NCBI GenBank assembly: GCA_934716995.1
Contig: CAKUYO010000036.1
Location: 1-19,864 of the forward strand
Length of the DNA: 19,864 nucleotides
DNA from: an uncultured Bacteroidales bacterium
GTDB lineage: Bacteria; Bacteroidota; Bacteroidia; Bacteroidales; Paludibacteraceae
Direction of reading: 5' to 3'
The position numbers and the translations under genes are program-made. The notes beneath the pieces are model-generated. The model did no database searches and was not told the origin of the DNA. It saw nothing but the letters and a program-made list of their open reading frames with translations. Position 1 is the first letter of the stretch. Every line of letters begins with the position of its first letter. This document shows, piece after piece, positions 6,408 through 12,728 of the stretch.

Positions 6408-7658
6408 TTATTCGCCTTTGATGGCTGCTACACCGGGGAGAACCTTGCCCTCGATAGCCTCGAGCAATGCACCACCACCTGTGGAAATGTAACTTACACG
6501 GTCAGCGAGACCGAACTTGTTGATACAAGCCACGCTGTCGCCACCACCGATGAGCGAGTAAGCACCCTCGTCGGTAGCCTCGGCGATAGCCTCGGCGATA
6601 GCACGCGAACCGGCAGTGAAGTTATCGAACTCAAACACGCCTGCAGGACCGTTCCAAAGGATGGTCTTTGCGCCCTTGATAGCGGCAGCAAACGCCTTGC
6701 GGCTCTCGGGTCCGGCATCCATACCCTCCCAGCCGTCGGGTACGTTGTTTGCCTCACAGATCTGCTGGTGTGCATCGTTGGAGAAAGCGTCGCCTGCTAC
6801 GCAGTCGCTACCCAGAACGAGGTTCACACCTTTGGCTTTCGCCTGTGCAATGATGTCGAGTGCCAGGTCGAGTTTGTCGTCCTCGCAGATCGAATTGCCG
6901 ATCTTGCCGCCCTGTGCTTTGGCAAAAGTATAGGTCATACCGCCGCAGAGGATCAGGTTGTCCACCTTGTCCATCAGGTTCTCGATAATACCGATCTTGG
7001 TCGAAACTTTCGAGCCGCCCATAATAGCGGTGAAGGGGTGTTTGATATTGTGGAGGATATTGTCCACGGCAGCCACCTCTTTCTCCATCAGGTAACCGAG
7101 CATCTTGTTGTCGGCATCAAAATAGTCGGCAATGACAGCGGTAGAAGCGTGTTTGCGGTGAGCGGTACCGAAAGCGTCGTTTACATAGCAGTCAGCATAC
7201 GATGCCAGCGTCTTTGCAAACTCTTTCTGACGGGCTTTCATCTCTTTCTTGGCAGCCTCGTAAGCAGGATCTTCCTTCTCAATATCTACGGGTTTGCCCT
7301 CCTCTTCAGGGTAGAAACGGAGGTTTTCGAGCAACAGCACCTCGCCCGGTTTGAGGGCATCAGCCTGTGCTTTTGCCTTGGCGCAATCCGGTGCGAACTG
7401 CACCTTGACGCCCAGTGCCTCGGAGACAGCGTCCACGATCTGGCTCAGGCTGTATTTCTTATTGACTTTGCCTTTCGGCTTGCCCATGTGGCTCATAATG
7501 ATGAGCGCACCACCTTGCTCAAGGATGTGTTTGAGAGTAGGCAGAGCACCGCGGATACGGGTGTCATCGGTAATCTTACCGTTCTCATCGAGTGGCACAT
7601 TGAAGTCCACACGAACAATCGCCTTCTTGCCGGCGAAATTGTAATCGTTGATTGTCAT
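6408..7658 (-). CDS. pgk: Phosphoglycerate kinase
   Basis: Catalyses the reversible transfer of phosphate between 1,3-bisphosphoglycerate and ADP in glycolysis. The 416-residue length is normal. The family landmarks are all present: RVDFNVPLDENG near the N-terminus, MSHMGKPKG, LLENLRFYPEEEGKP, YVNDAFGTAHRKHAS, IMGGSKVSTKIG, the hinge region WNGPAGVFEFD, the nucleotide-binding stretch GGGDSVACINKFG, and the end GGGALLEAIEGKVLPG. No key residue appears lost. The ATG at 7658 follows a 69-base gap after the DUF6242 gene that carries a heptad array and no clear TAnnTTTG box. The gene may therefore be co-transcribed from the promoter at 9073-9104 or use a promoter I do not recognise. Confidence 0.97.
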   Translation of the reverse strand: MTINDYNFAGKKAIVRVDFNVPLDENGKITDDTRIRGALPTLKHILEQGGALIIMSHMGKPKGKVNKKYSLSQIVDAVSEALGVKVQFAPDCAKAKAQADALKPGEVLLLENLRFYPEEEGKPVDIEKEDPAYEAAKKEMKARQKEFAKTLASYADCYVNDAFGTAHRKHASTAVIADYFDADNKMLGYLMEKEVAAVDNILHNIKHPFTAIMGGSKVSTKIGIIENLMDKVDNLILCGGMTYTFAKAQGGKIGNSICEDDKLDLALDIIAQAKAKGVNLVLGSDCVAGDAFSNDAHQQICEANNVPDGWEGMDAGPESRKAFAAAIKGAKTILWNGPAGVFEFDNFTAGSRAIAEAIAEATDEGAYSLIGGGDSVACINKFGLADRVSYISTGGGALLEAIEGKVLPGVAAIKGE

Positions 7659-7684
7659 AGTTGTATATGTTTTGTTTATTATTA

Positions 7685-7737
7685 GTTTAGAGTTGAAAGT
7701 TGAGAGAAGTAGGGAAGTTTATAGTTTTTAGTTTTCC
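7685..7737. repeat. Heptad array upstream of pgk
   Basis: Three 7-base units, GTTTAGA, GTTGAAA and GTTGAGA, run from 7685 to 7705. After 11 unrelated bases come three more (starting 7717, 7724 and 7731; GTTTATA-like). The word GTTGAAAGTTGAGA is identical to the one at 6312-6325. The right end overlaps the stop codon of the DUF6242 gene (7728-7730). Confidence 0.8.
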
Positions 7738-9056
7738 CAATTGATTGAATTGAGTTTGCCGCGATAGACGTCGCTGAATGTCCGGTCTTGCTGTTCGCCG
7801 CCGAAGACATAGATCGCATTGTCGCGCACCAGCACCGACTGTTTCTGTCGGGCGGTGTAGGTCTCGGGCAGGCAGTTCTTTGTGCTGTCCGCCGCCGTCC
7901 AGTTGAGTCCCTCATCGTTGCTCACCAAGATATCCCGACCGAGATATTGCATATCTGCATCCACACCGCCGAACATCAGCAGTTGGTGGTTGTACCAGAT
8001 GACGCTTGCGCCGGTGAGATCGGTAAACGCAGGGCGGTCTATGGAAAAGTTCTGCATACGATAGCCCACTACGGGCGAAAACTCAATGTTCCAGCGCGAG
8101 TTGAGTACGGCACCGCTCTTGGCACGCCCGCCAAGCACCATTGCCCGTGCACGCCCCGCAGCGTTCTCGAAGCAGACAGCTGCAAAATCGCTCACAGGGA
8201 AGTCGCTTTTCGGACGCAAAGCAGTGGTTTTCAGTTCACCGTCCTGCATCTTCGCCAGCACCGGTCCGTGATCATCCTCCGCTATCGCCCATACCGTGTC
8301 GTTCCATGTCATCAGCATATTGCGGATACGGAAGCCTTTGCCGGTATAATCGGCGGTTGTCCACGAGAGGGCATCGGCAGAGGTATAGAGTGTCAGCGAG
8401 TCGGCATAATAGAGCATACTGCCGTCCGAGATGATACGGCGCACATGACACCCGTCAGGCAGTCCGGCCAGCGTCTGACAGTTGCTCCACGTCTTGCCGT
8501 CGGCGGAAGTGCAAACCGATGTGCGGAAACCGTTATTGCTTATCAGTACAAACTCCTCCCCGAGCGATACCACACGCTGCTCGCTGTTGTCGGTCAGCAC
8601 CTGCGGACAGAGTTGCTCCCAATGGTACAGATCGGGATCCACCCGATGCACATACGCACGGAGTTCGTACACTTTGGTATTCGTGCCGTCCTGCGACTTC
8701 ACCGTCAGATAGAGCGGCTGTTTCGCAAAGTTGATCGTATCCGAACCGCCCAAAACAATGGTGGTATCGGGTGTCTGCATGATTGCCGAACCGGGAGTGG
8801 CGGCAAACGTGAACTTGGGCACTACCGAGTCCAACGGCGTGCCGTACATAATAGAATCGAGATTCTGCACCAAACCCGTATCCAGACGTTCCTCCACCTT
8901 GAAAGAGGCGGCAGCCAAACCGGGGTAATTGCTGTTTGCAGTAAAACTGAAAGCGGTCAGTTGTGCCACCGACGACTTCGTGGTGGTGGAAGTCTTGTCT
9001 TTGCACCCGACCAATCCTATCAATATAAGCCCTATCAGGGGTAAAAAACGTTTCAT
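7728..9056 (-). CDS. DUF6242-like beta-propeller surface lipoprotein
   Basis: A 442-residue predicted lipoprotein: the signal peptide ends in a lipobox with Cys18 (GLVGC) followed by charged KDK, which could favour export to the cell surface. Residues about 30-150 resemble the N-terminal all-beta domain of Bacteroidota DUF6242 proteins and end in a linker plus YHWEQL. The remainder looks like kelch or propeller blades: repeated short strands, SxDGxxW-like turns (TSADGKTWSN, TSADALSWTT, SNDEGLNWTA) and blade starts such as LLMFGGVD and IYVFGGEQ. Function is unknown; binding of glycans or proteins at the surface is a guess. The start has a 10-base leader from a well-defined divergent promoter. 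The gene heads a block leading into pgk. Confidence 0.78.
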   Translation of the reverse strand: MKRFLPLIGLILIGLVGCKDKTSTTTKSSVAQLTAFSFTANSNYPGLAAASFKVEERLDTGLVQNLDSIMYGTPLDSVVPKFTFAATPGSAIMQTPDTTIVLGGSDTINFAKQPLYLTVKSQDGTNTKVYELRAYVHRVDPDLYHWEQLCPQVLTDNSEQRVVSLGEEFVLISNNGFRTSVCTSADGKTWSNCQTLAGLPDGCHVRRIISDGSMLYYADSLTLYTSADALSWTTADYTGKGFRIRNMLMTWNDTVWAIAEDDHGPVLAKMQDGELKTTALRPKSDFPVSDFAAVCFENAAGRARAMVLGGRAKSGAVLNSRWNIEFSPVVGYRMQNFSIDRPAFTDLTGASVIWYNHQLLMFGGVDADMQYLGRDILVSNDEGLNWTAADSTKNCLPETYTARQKQSVLVRDNAIYVFGGEQQDRTFSDVYRGKLNSINWEN

Positions 9057-9072
9057 AACTTGTAATTTAGGG

Positions 9073-9104
9073 CAAAATTAGTGCCATTTTTGCAAATATG
9101 CAAA
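9073..9104 (-). promoter_or_regulatory. Leftward half of a symmetric divergent promoter
   Basis: On the minus strand: TTTG (complement of 9101-9104), 20 bases, then TAATTTTG (complement of 9073-9080). It reads into the DUF6242 gene with a leader of about 10 bases. It overlaps the rightward promoter by 16 bp (9089-9104), including both -33 boxes. Confidence 0.85.
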
Positions 9105-9120
9105 TAAAGTACTAATTTTG
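9089..9120 (+). promoter_or_regulatory. Rightward half of a symmetric divergent promoter
   Basis: TTTG at 9089-9092, 20 bases, then TAATTTTG at 9113-9120, reading into the folate gene with a leader of about 50 bases. The whole 9073-9120 region has dyad symmetry: CAAAATTAGT (9073-9082) mirrors ACTAATTTTG (9111-9120), and TTTGCA (9089-9094) mirrors TGCAAA (9099-9104), both centred between 9096 and 9097. Confidence 0.85.
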
Positions 9121-9133
9121 CACGCTTTTTATT

Positions 9134-9155
9134 GGCATTCCCATTGCAGAATGCC
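9134..9155 (+). promoter_or_regulatory. Leader hairpin of the folate gene
   Basis: GGCATTC (9134-9140) and GAATGCC (9149-9155) form a perfect 7-bp stem with an 8-base loop inside the predicted 50-base leader, ending 20 bases before the ATG. A regulatory role is possible; it does not match a riboswitch I know. Confidence 0.4.
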
Positions 9156-9175
9156 CGAAATCAGACCCGCAATCT

Positions 9176-9781
9176 ATGCTTTTCGCATCGCAACTACACG
9201 ACCTGAAGAACCGCCTCCCATGGCGCACCAAACGACAGCAACAACAGGCTTTGCGCACTATCGTGGAGCAGAAACGCCGTATCTACCCCGAGAAACAAGC
9301 CGCAGCCGACTCTCAAACCGTTGTCGGAAAAATTGAGCAGTCTGCCGCCTTCCGCAACGCCCGCACCGTACTGCTCTACTACCCTATCCACAATGAAGTA
9401 GATCTGCGTCCGTTGCTCGACAAATACCACGGCAGCAAGACGCTGCTCCTGCCCGTAACGCACCGCAAAGCGATGGAGATCCGCCCTTATACGGGCGAAA
9501 CGTGTCTCAAGCCGGGCTATGCCCGTATCCCCGAACCGCAGACACCTGCCTATACGGGCAAGATTGACCTCATCCTCGTTCCCGGCGTGGTCTTCGACCG
9601 CAAAGGACACCGTATCGGACGCGGCGGCGGATACTATGACCGTTTCCTCAAAAAGTACAAACAAGCCTGCAAGGTAGGCGTTGCCTACGATTTCCAACTC
9701 AAGCACCACGACCTGCCGCAGACATGGCGCGACCAGCCGCTTGACGGGGTTGTTACTCCTCTGGAGACCATTGGATTGTAG
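9176..9781 (+). CDS. 5-formyltetrahydrofolate cyclo-ligase
   Basis: Converts 5-formyltetrahydrofolate to 5,10-methenyltetrahydrofolate using ATP, a salvage step of one-carbon metabolism in the cytosol. The 201 residues contain YYPIHNEVDLRPLL, LLLPVTHRKAMEIRPY, LILVPGVVFDRKGHRIGRGG and GGGYYDRFLKKY, the conserved substrate and ATP-binding blocks of the family, and end with the usual DGVVTPLETIGL-type tail. The N-terminus carries about 15 extra residues before the first family helix. No other ATG is in frame between the -7 box and 9176, so this start is kept. The last 29 bases overlap the convergent minus-strand gene. E. coli calls the gene fau (ygfA). Confidence 0.93.
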   Translation: MLFASQLHDLKNRLPWRTKRQQQQALRTIVEQKRRIYPEKQAAADSQTVVGKIEQSAAFRNARTVLLYYPIHNEVDLRPLLDKYHGSKTLLLPVTHRKAMEIRPYTGETCLKPGYARIPEPQTPAYTGKIDLILVPGVVFDRKGHRIGRGGGYYDRFLKKYKQACKVGVAYDFQLKHHDLPQTWRDQPLDGVVTPLETIGL

Positions 9782-10520
9782 GCTGTATCTCCTGCTCGTG
9801 CTTCAACCGTTTGTCGGTTTCCGGCGAGAGATGTTTCTCGGTAGGACGGTAGTAGTAGATCAGTCCGTAGTTCTTGCAATGGCACAAGCGGTCGTAAGGC
9901 AGCAGGTCTTTGTAGTAGTCGTCCACCTGGTTCCAAATCTCCAGAATCAGTGCATCCGCCTTTTTGCGCATTTCTTCCATATCGCCCGCCACGCGCGTGG
10001 TGGTTTTCTTGTGCATGGTATGGTTGATCTGGTGCTCTTTGAAGATGTCGTAATGCACTTTTACCTTGTTGATAGCGGGGTTGTATATCGGGAAACCGCC
10101 CATCTGCGTGCGTTTCTGCTCCCCGTTGATGATGTTCTCGCCCCACACCAGCAGATCCTCTTCACTGCTCAAATCAGGTACGATATGATTGTTCGGATCC
10201 AAACCGTACAACTCTTTCTGCTCCCGTTTGATCTCCCCGCGGATGACCGACATATTCAGCACCTGGATAAAGTGCGAGATATACATCCGCGCATTCTGCA
10301 CTACATGGCGGTACTTCTTGTTGGCAGCCACGCGCGACTGGAAATTGTCATGGTATTGCATCACCATATTCTCGAACTGCATCAGGAAGCGTTGCGCCTC
10401 GCTCAACGTCTTGTATTTCAGTACCTGTTCCGTAAAGTCCGCTTCGCTGGCACGCTGCACGGCAGTCTGCAATGCTGTCAACCGCGCCTGGTCTGTATTG
10501 GGTAGTCGTCTGTATGGCAT
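9753..10520 (-). CDS. Conserved Bacteroidota protein of unknown function
   Basis: A 255-residue soluble protein with no signal peptide or membrane segment. It looks mostly alpha-helical. Recognisable stretches are MPYRRLPNTDQAR at the start, ARMYISHFIQVLNMSVIRGE at about 77-96, an acidic turn ending LLVWGENIINGEQ (about 123-135) and IWNQVDDYYKDL (about 195-206). I recall similar proteins in Bacteroidota genomes annotated only as hypothetical and cannot assign a function. It follows the polyprenyl synthetase across a 61-base gap that holds an 11-base tandem array. A TA-N3-TTTG sequence directly before the ATG has the wrong spacing for a promoter, so co-transcription with ddl and the synthetase is likely. 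The gene ends inside the convergent folate gene, a 29-base overlap. Confidence 0.75.
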   Translation of the reverse strand: MPYRRLPNTDQARLTALQTAVQRASEADFTEQVLKYKTLSEAQRFLMQFENMVMQYHDNFQSRVAANKKYRHVVQNARMYISHFIQVLNMSVIRGEIKREQKELYGLDPNNHIVPDLSSEEDLLVWGENIINGEQKRTQMGGFPIYNPAINKVKVHYDIFKEHQINHTMHKKTTTRVAGDMEEMRKKADALILEIWNQVDDYYKDLLPYDRLCHCKNYGLIYYYRPTEKHLSPETDKRLKHEQEIQPTIQWSPEE

Positions 10521-10555
10521 AGCATCAAAGTTTAGCGATTTTTATTTATAAAAGT

Positions 10556-10577
10556 AAGGTGGATATAAGGTGGATAG
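10556..10577. repeat. 11-base tandem array, two units
   Basis: AAGGTGGATAT (10556-10566) followed by AAGGTGGATAG (10567-10577). Read on the minus strand the units contain ATCCACCTT, close to the ATCCACCTG unit of the array at 5721-5764 but in the opposite orientation on the chromosome. Confidence 0.75.
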
Positions 10578-10581
10578 CCCG

Positions 10582-11529
10582 TTATACTTTACGCATTAGA
10601 AGTTTCTCCGCCAGTTTGCGCAACTGCTCCGTGGCGTCGTTCTGCGGCAAGGTGCCCAGTTGCGACAAGGCTTCGTGGGTATGCAGTTGCATCACCGTCT
10701 CGCACACCTCGCGCGCACCCGTACGCATATATATATCGGTTACCGCCCGTATCTTTTCGTCCGTTTTGTCCTGTATCTGCAACCAGCGTTCCAATTCCGC
10801 ACGGGTGGCATCGTCCGCACGCTGCAACGCAGTCAGGAGCATATAGGTCTTTTTGTTGCAGCATATATCACCGCCGATGGCTTTGCCGAAAGTCTCGGGG
10901 TCGCCATAGACATCGAGTATGTCGTCCTGTATCTGGAACGCCAAGCCGATATTGATTCCGTATTCGTACAGGGCTTGCTGCTGCGCCTCGGATGCCCCCG
11001 CGATATACGCTCCGATCTGCAATGCCGTAGCCAGCAGCACCGAGGTCTTGAGGCGGATCATGTGCATATATTCCTCTATCGACACCTGATCGCGGGTCTC
11101 GAACTCCATATCGTACTGCTGCCCCTCGCAAATCTCCGTTGCCATCTTGTTGAAGAGGCGCAGTGTCAGCGGCAGACGGTCGGCAGGCACATTGCCCAGC
11201 AGTTTGTATGCCTCAATCACCATCTGGTCGCCCGAAAGAATGGCGGTATTGTCGTCCCAGCGCACATGCACCGTCGGTCGTCCGCGGCGCACTGCCGCCT
11301 TGTCCATCACGTCATCGTGCAGCAGCGTAAAATTATGGAACACCTCTATTGCCAACGCCGCGGGCAATACCTCCTTTTCCTTACCGCCGAACATCTCCGC
11401 CGCCAGCAATACCAACCGCGGACGCAGGCGTTTGCCCCCCGAAGCGAGGGTGTATTCGATAGGCTCGTATAGACCATACGGCTCCCGCTTCCAGTCCAAT
11501 GCGGCTATGGCTTTCTCAATATCAATCAT
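10582..11529 (-). CDS. Polyprenyl (isoprenyl) diphosphate synthase
   Basis: Trans-prenyltransferase that extends allylic diphosphates with isopentenyl diphosphate, supplying farnesyl or longer chains for quinones and lipid carriers. The 315-residue product has GGKRLRPRLVLLA, the first aspartate-rich motif DDVMD in LLHDDVMDKAAVRRGRPTVH, and the second DDILD in FQIQDDILDVYGD. Chain length cannot be fixed; residues just before the first motif (FHNFTLL) are bulky. The frame also allows an ATG at 11550 that overlaps the ddl stop as TAATG, but the seven extra residues come from a tandem array. The family N-terminus aligns with MIDIEKAIAALDW, so I prefer 11529. It lies directly downstream of ddl and is probably transcribed with it. 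Confidence 0.9.
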   Translation of the reverse strand: MIDIEKAIAALDWKREPYGLYEPIEYTLASGGKRLRPRLVLLAAEMFGGKEKEVLPAALAIEVFHNFTLLHDDVMDKAAVRRGRPTVHVRWDDNTAILSGDQMVIEAYKLLGNVPADRLPLTLRLFNKMATEICEGQQYDMEFETRDQVSIEEYMHMIRLKTSVLLATALQIGAYIAGASEAQQQALYEYGINIGLAFQIQDDILDVYGDPETFGKAIGGDICCNKKTYMLLTALQRADDATRAELERWLQIQDKTDEKIRAVTDIYMRTGAREVCETVMQLHTHEALSQLGTLPQNDATEQLRKLAEKLLMRKV

Positions 11530-11557
11530 TGTACATTGTGAATTGTACATTATACAT
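11530..11557. repeat. Heptad tandem array at the ddl/polyprenyl synthetase junction
   Basis: Four consecutive 7-base units start at 11530, 11537, 11544 and 11551: TGTACAT, TGTGAAT, TGTACAT, TATACAT. The array covers the ddl stop codon (11550-11552) and abuts the preferred start of the next gene. It creates two spare ATG codons on the minus strand. Confidence 0.8.
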
Positions 11558-12551
11558 TCTCTATGATGTCGGTCAGGACATCTTTGATGTCAAGTCCTGC
11601 GGCACGCACCTGCTGCGGAATAAACGATGTGGCGGTCATACCGGGCGTGGTGTTGATTTCGAGCAGGTTGATCGTCCAGTTGTCGGTCAGGATATAGTCC
11701 GTGCGGATAATTCCGTGGCAGCCGAGGATGTCGTATATATGCAAAGTCAAAGCCTGCACACGGTCGCGCACCTCGTCGGGAATACGCGCGGGGGTAATCT
11801 CGTCCACCTGCCCTTTGTATTTGGCATCGTAATCGAAAAACTCGTTCTTGGTAACCACCTCCGTGATCGGGAACGCCACGGCTTTGGTCTTGGTCTTATA
11901 GACGCCGCAGGTAATCTCCGTGCCCTGCATAAACGCTTCGCAGATCACCTCGTCGCCCTCTCGGAAAGCACGCTCTATGGCAGGTGTCATCTGCTCTACG
12001 GTCTTCACCTTGGTGCAGCCGAAACTCGATCCGCCCACGTTGCTTTTTACAAAGCACGGCAAACCGATTTTGCCTACGATCTCTTCATCGGTAGGACGCG
12101 GCATCGTCTTGCGCAGGAGAATGCTCGGCGATATACGGATACCGAAATCCTGCAGATAGTGGTTGCAGGTGTATTTGTTGAACGTTACGGCAGCCGCCAG
12201 TACGCCGCAGCACGAATAGGGAATACCGAGCATATCCAGATACCCCTGCAAACGCCCGTTTTCGCCCGGTGTACCATGGATGGTGATGTAGGCGTATTCG
12301 AGTTGGGTTTTCTGCCCGTTGTATGTAAACGAAAAGTCGTTCTTGTCTATCGGGGCGGCAACCACGGTCTGCCATTGCCCGTTCTCCAATTTCCACTCCA
12401 CAGCCGCCTGCCAGTCGCTTCCCCGAAGGGTAACGATGGTGATATTGTAGCGTTCTTTGTCCATAAAAGAGTACAGCCCCGCCGCACTCCTGAGCGATAC
12501 ATCGTGTTCCGAACTGTCGCCGCCTGCCACTATGGCGATATTGCGTTTCAT
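11550..12551 (-). CDS. ddl: D-alanine--D-alanine ligase
   Basis: ATP-grasp enzyme joining two D-alanines for the peptidoglycan precursor. The 333 residues start MKRNIAIVAGGDSSEHDVSLRSA, the normal family N-terminus with the substrate-binding Glu in SSEHDVSL. They continue with YAYITIHGTPGENG, the ATP-binding central part (PCFVKSNVGGSSFG), EAFMQGTEITCGV, and the end LLEINTTPGMTATSFIPQQ, which holds the metal-binding Glu and Asn. The open frame extends 11 codons further, to 12584, but that start lies inside the -7 box of the promoter; 12551 is right. The leader is about 25 bases. The gene heads a unit with the polyprenyl synthetase and a hypothetical gene. Both of the first two products serve envelope building. 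Confidence 0.95.
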   Translation of the reverse strand: MKRNIAIVAGGDSSEHDVSLRSAAGLYSFMDKERYNITIVTLRGSDWQAAVEWKLENGQWQTVVAAPIDKNDFSFTYNGQKTQLEYAYITIHGTPGENGRLQGYLDMLGIPYSCCGVLAAAVTFNKYTCNHYLQDFGIRISPSILLRKTMPRPTDEEIVGKIGLPCFVKSNVGGSSFGCTKVKTVEQMTPAIERAFREGDEVICEAFMQGTEITCGVYKTKTKAVAFPITEVVTKNEFFDYDAKYKGQVDEITPARIPDEVRDRVQALTLHIYDILGCHGIIRTDYILTDNWTINLLEINTTPGMTATSFIPQQVRAAGLDIKDVLTDIIENV

Positions 12552-12581
12552 TGTTTTTACAAAATTATATATTCCAGCCCG

Positions 12582-12613
12582 CAAAGTTACGATTTTTTTC
12601 TTATATGCACAAG
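12582..12613 (-). promoter_or_regulatory. Bacteroidota-type promoter of ddl
   Basis: On the minus strand: CTTG (complement of 12610-12613), 20 bases, TAACTTTG (complement of 12582-12589). The region matches the typA promoter at 32 of 37 positions, including the spacer ATATAAGAAAA and the downstream GGCT. Confidence 0.85.
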
Positions 12614-12663
12614 TAAAACCGCTTTTTGCCTATGCTATTTTACCCGATAGCGTTTACGGGCAA

Positions 12664-12704
12664 ACAGAAACAGACCGCCCATAGGGTGGGCGGTCTGTTT
12701 CTGT
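12664..12704 (-). terminator. Strong hairpin terminator after tig
   Basis: A perfect 18-bp stem (12664-12681 with 12687-12704, core GACCGCCCA/TGGGCGGTC) around a 5-base loop, 24 bases past the tig stop. On the minus strand the 3' arm is U-rich (TTTCTGTTTG) but there is no long pure U-run. It separates tig from the ddl promoter and could also act on plus-strand transcripts. Confidence 0.8.
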
Positions 12705-12728
12705 ATTCAAAATACCTATATGCTGTTC

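Noticed and set aside
10524..10532. A TTTG-containing box directly before the conserved hypothetical gene
   Set aside because: The spacing is TA-N3-TTTG rather than TA-N2-TTTG, there is no -33 box 20 bases upstream, and no room is left for a leader.
12552..12584. Longer N-terminus for ddl
   Set aside because: It would start inside the -7 box of the mapped promoter, and the family N-terminus starts at 12551.
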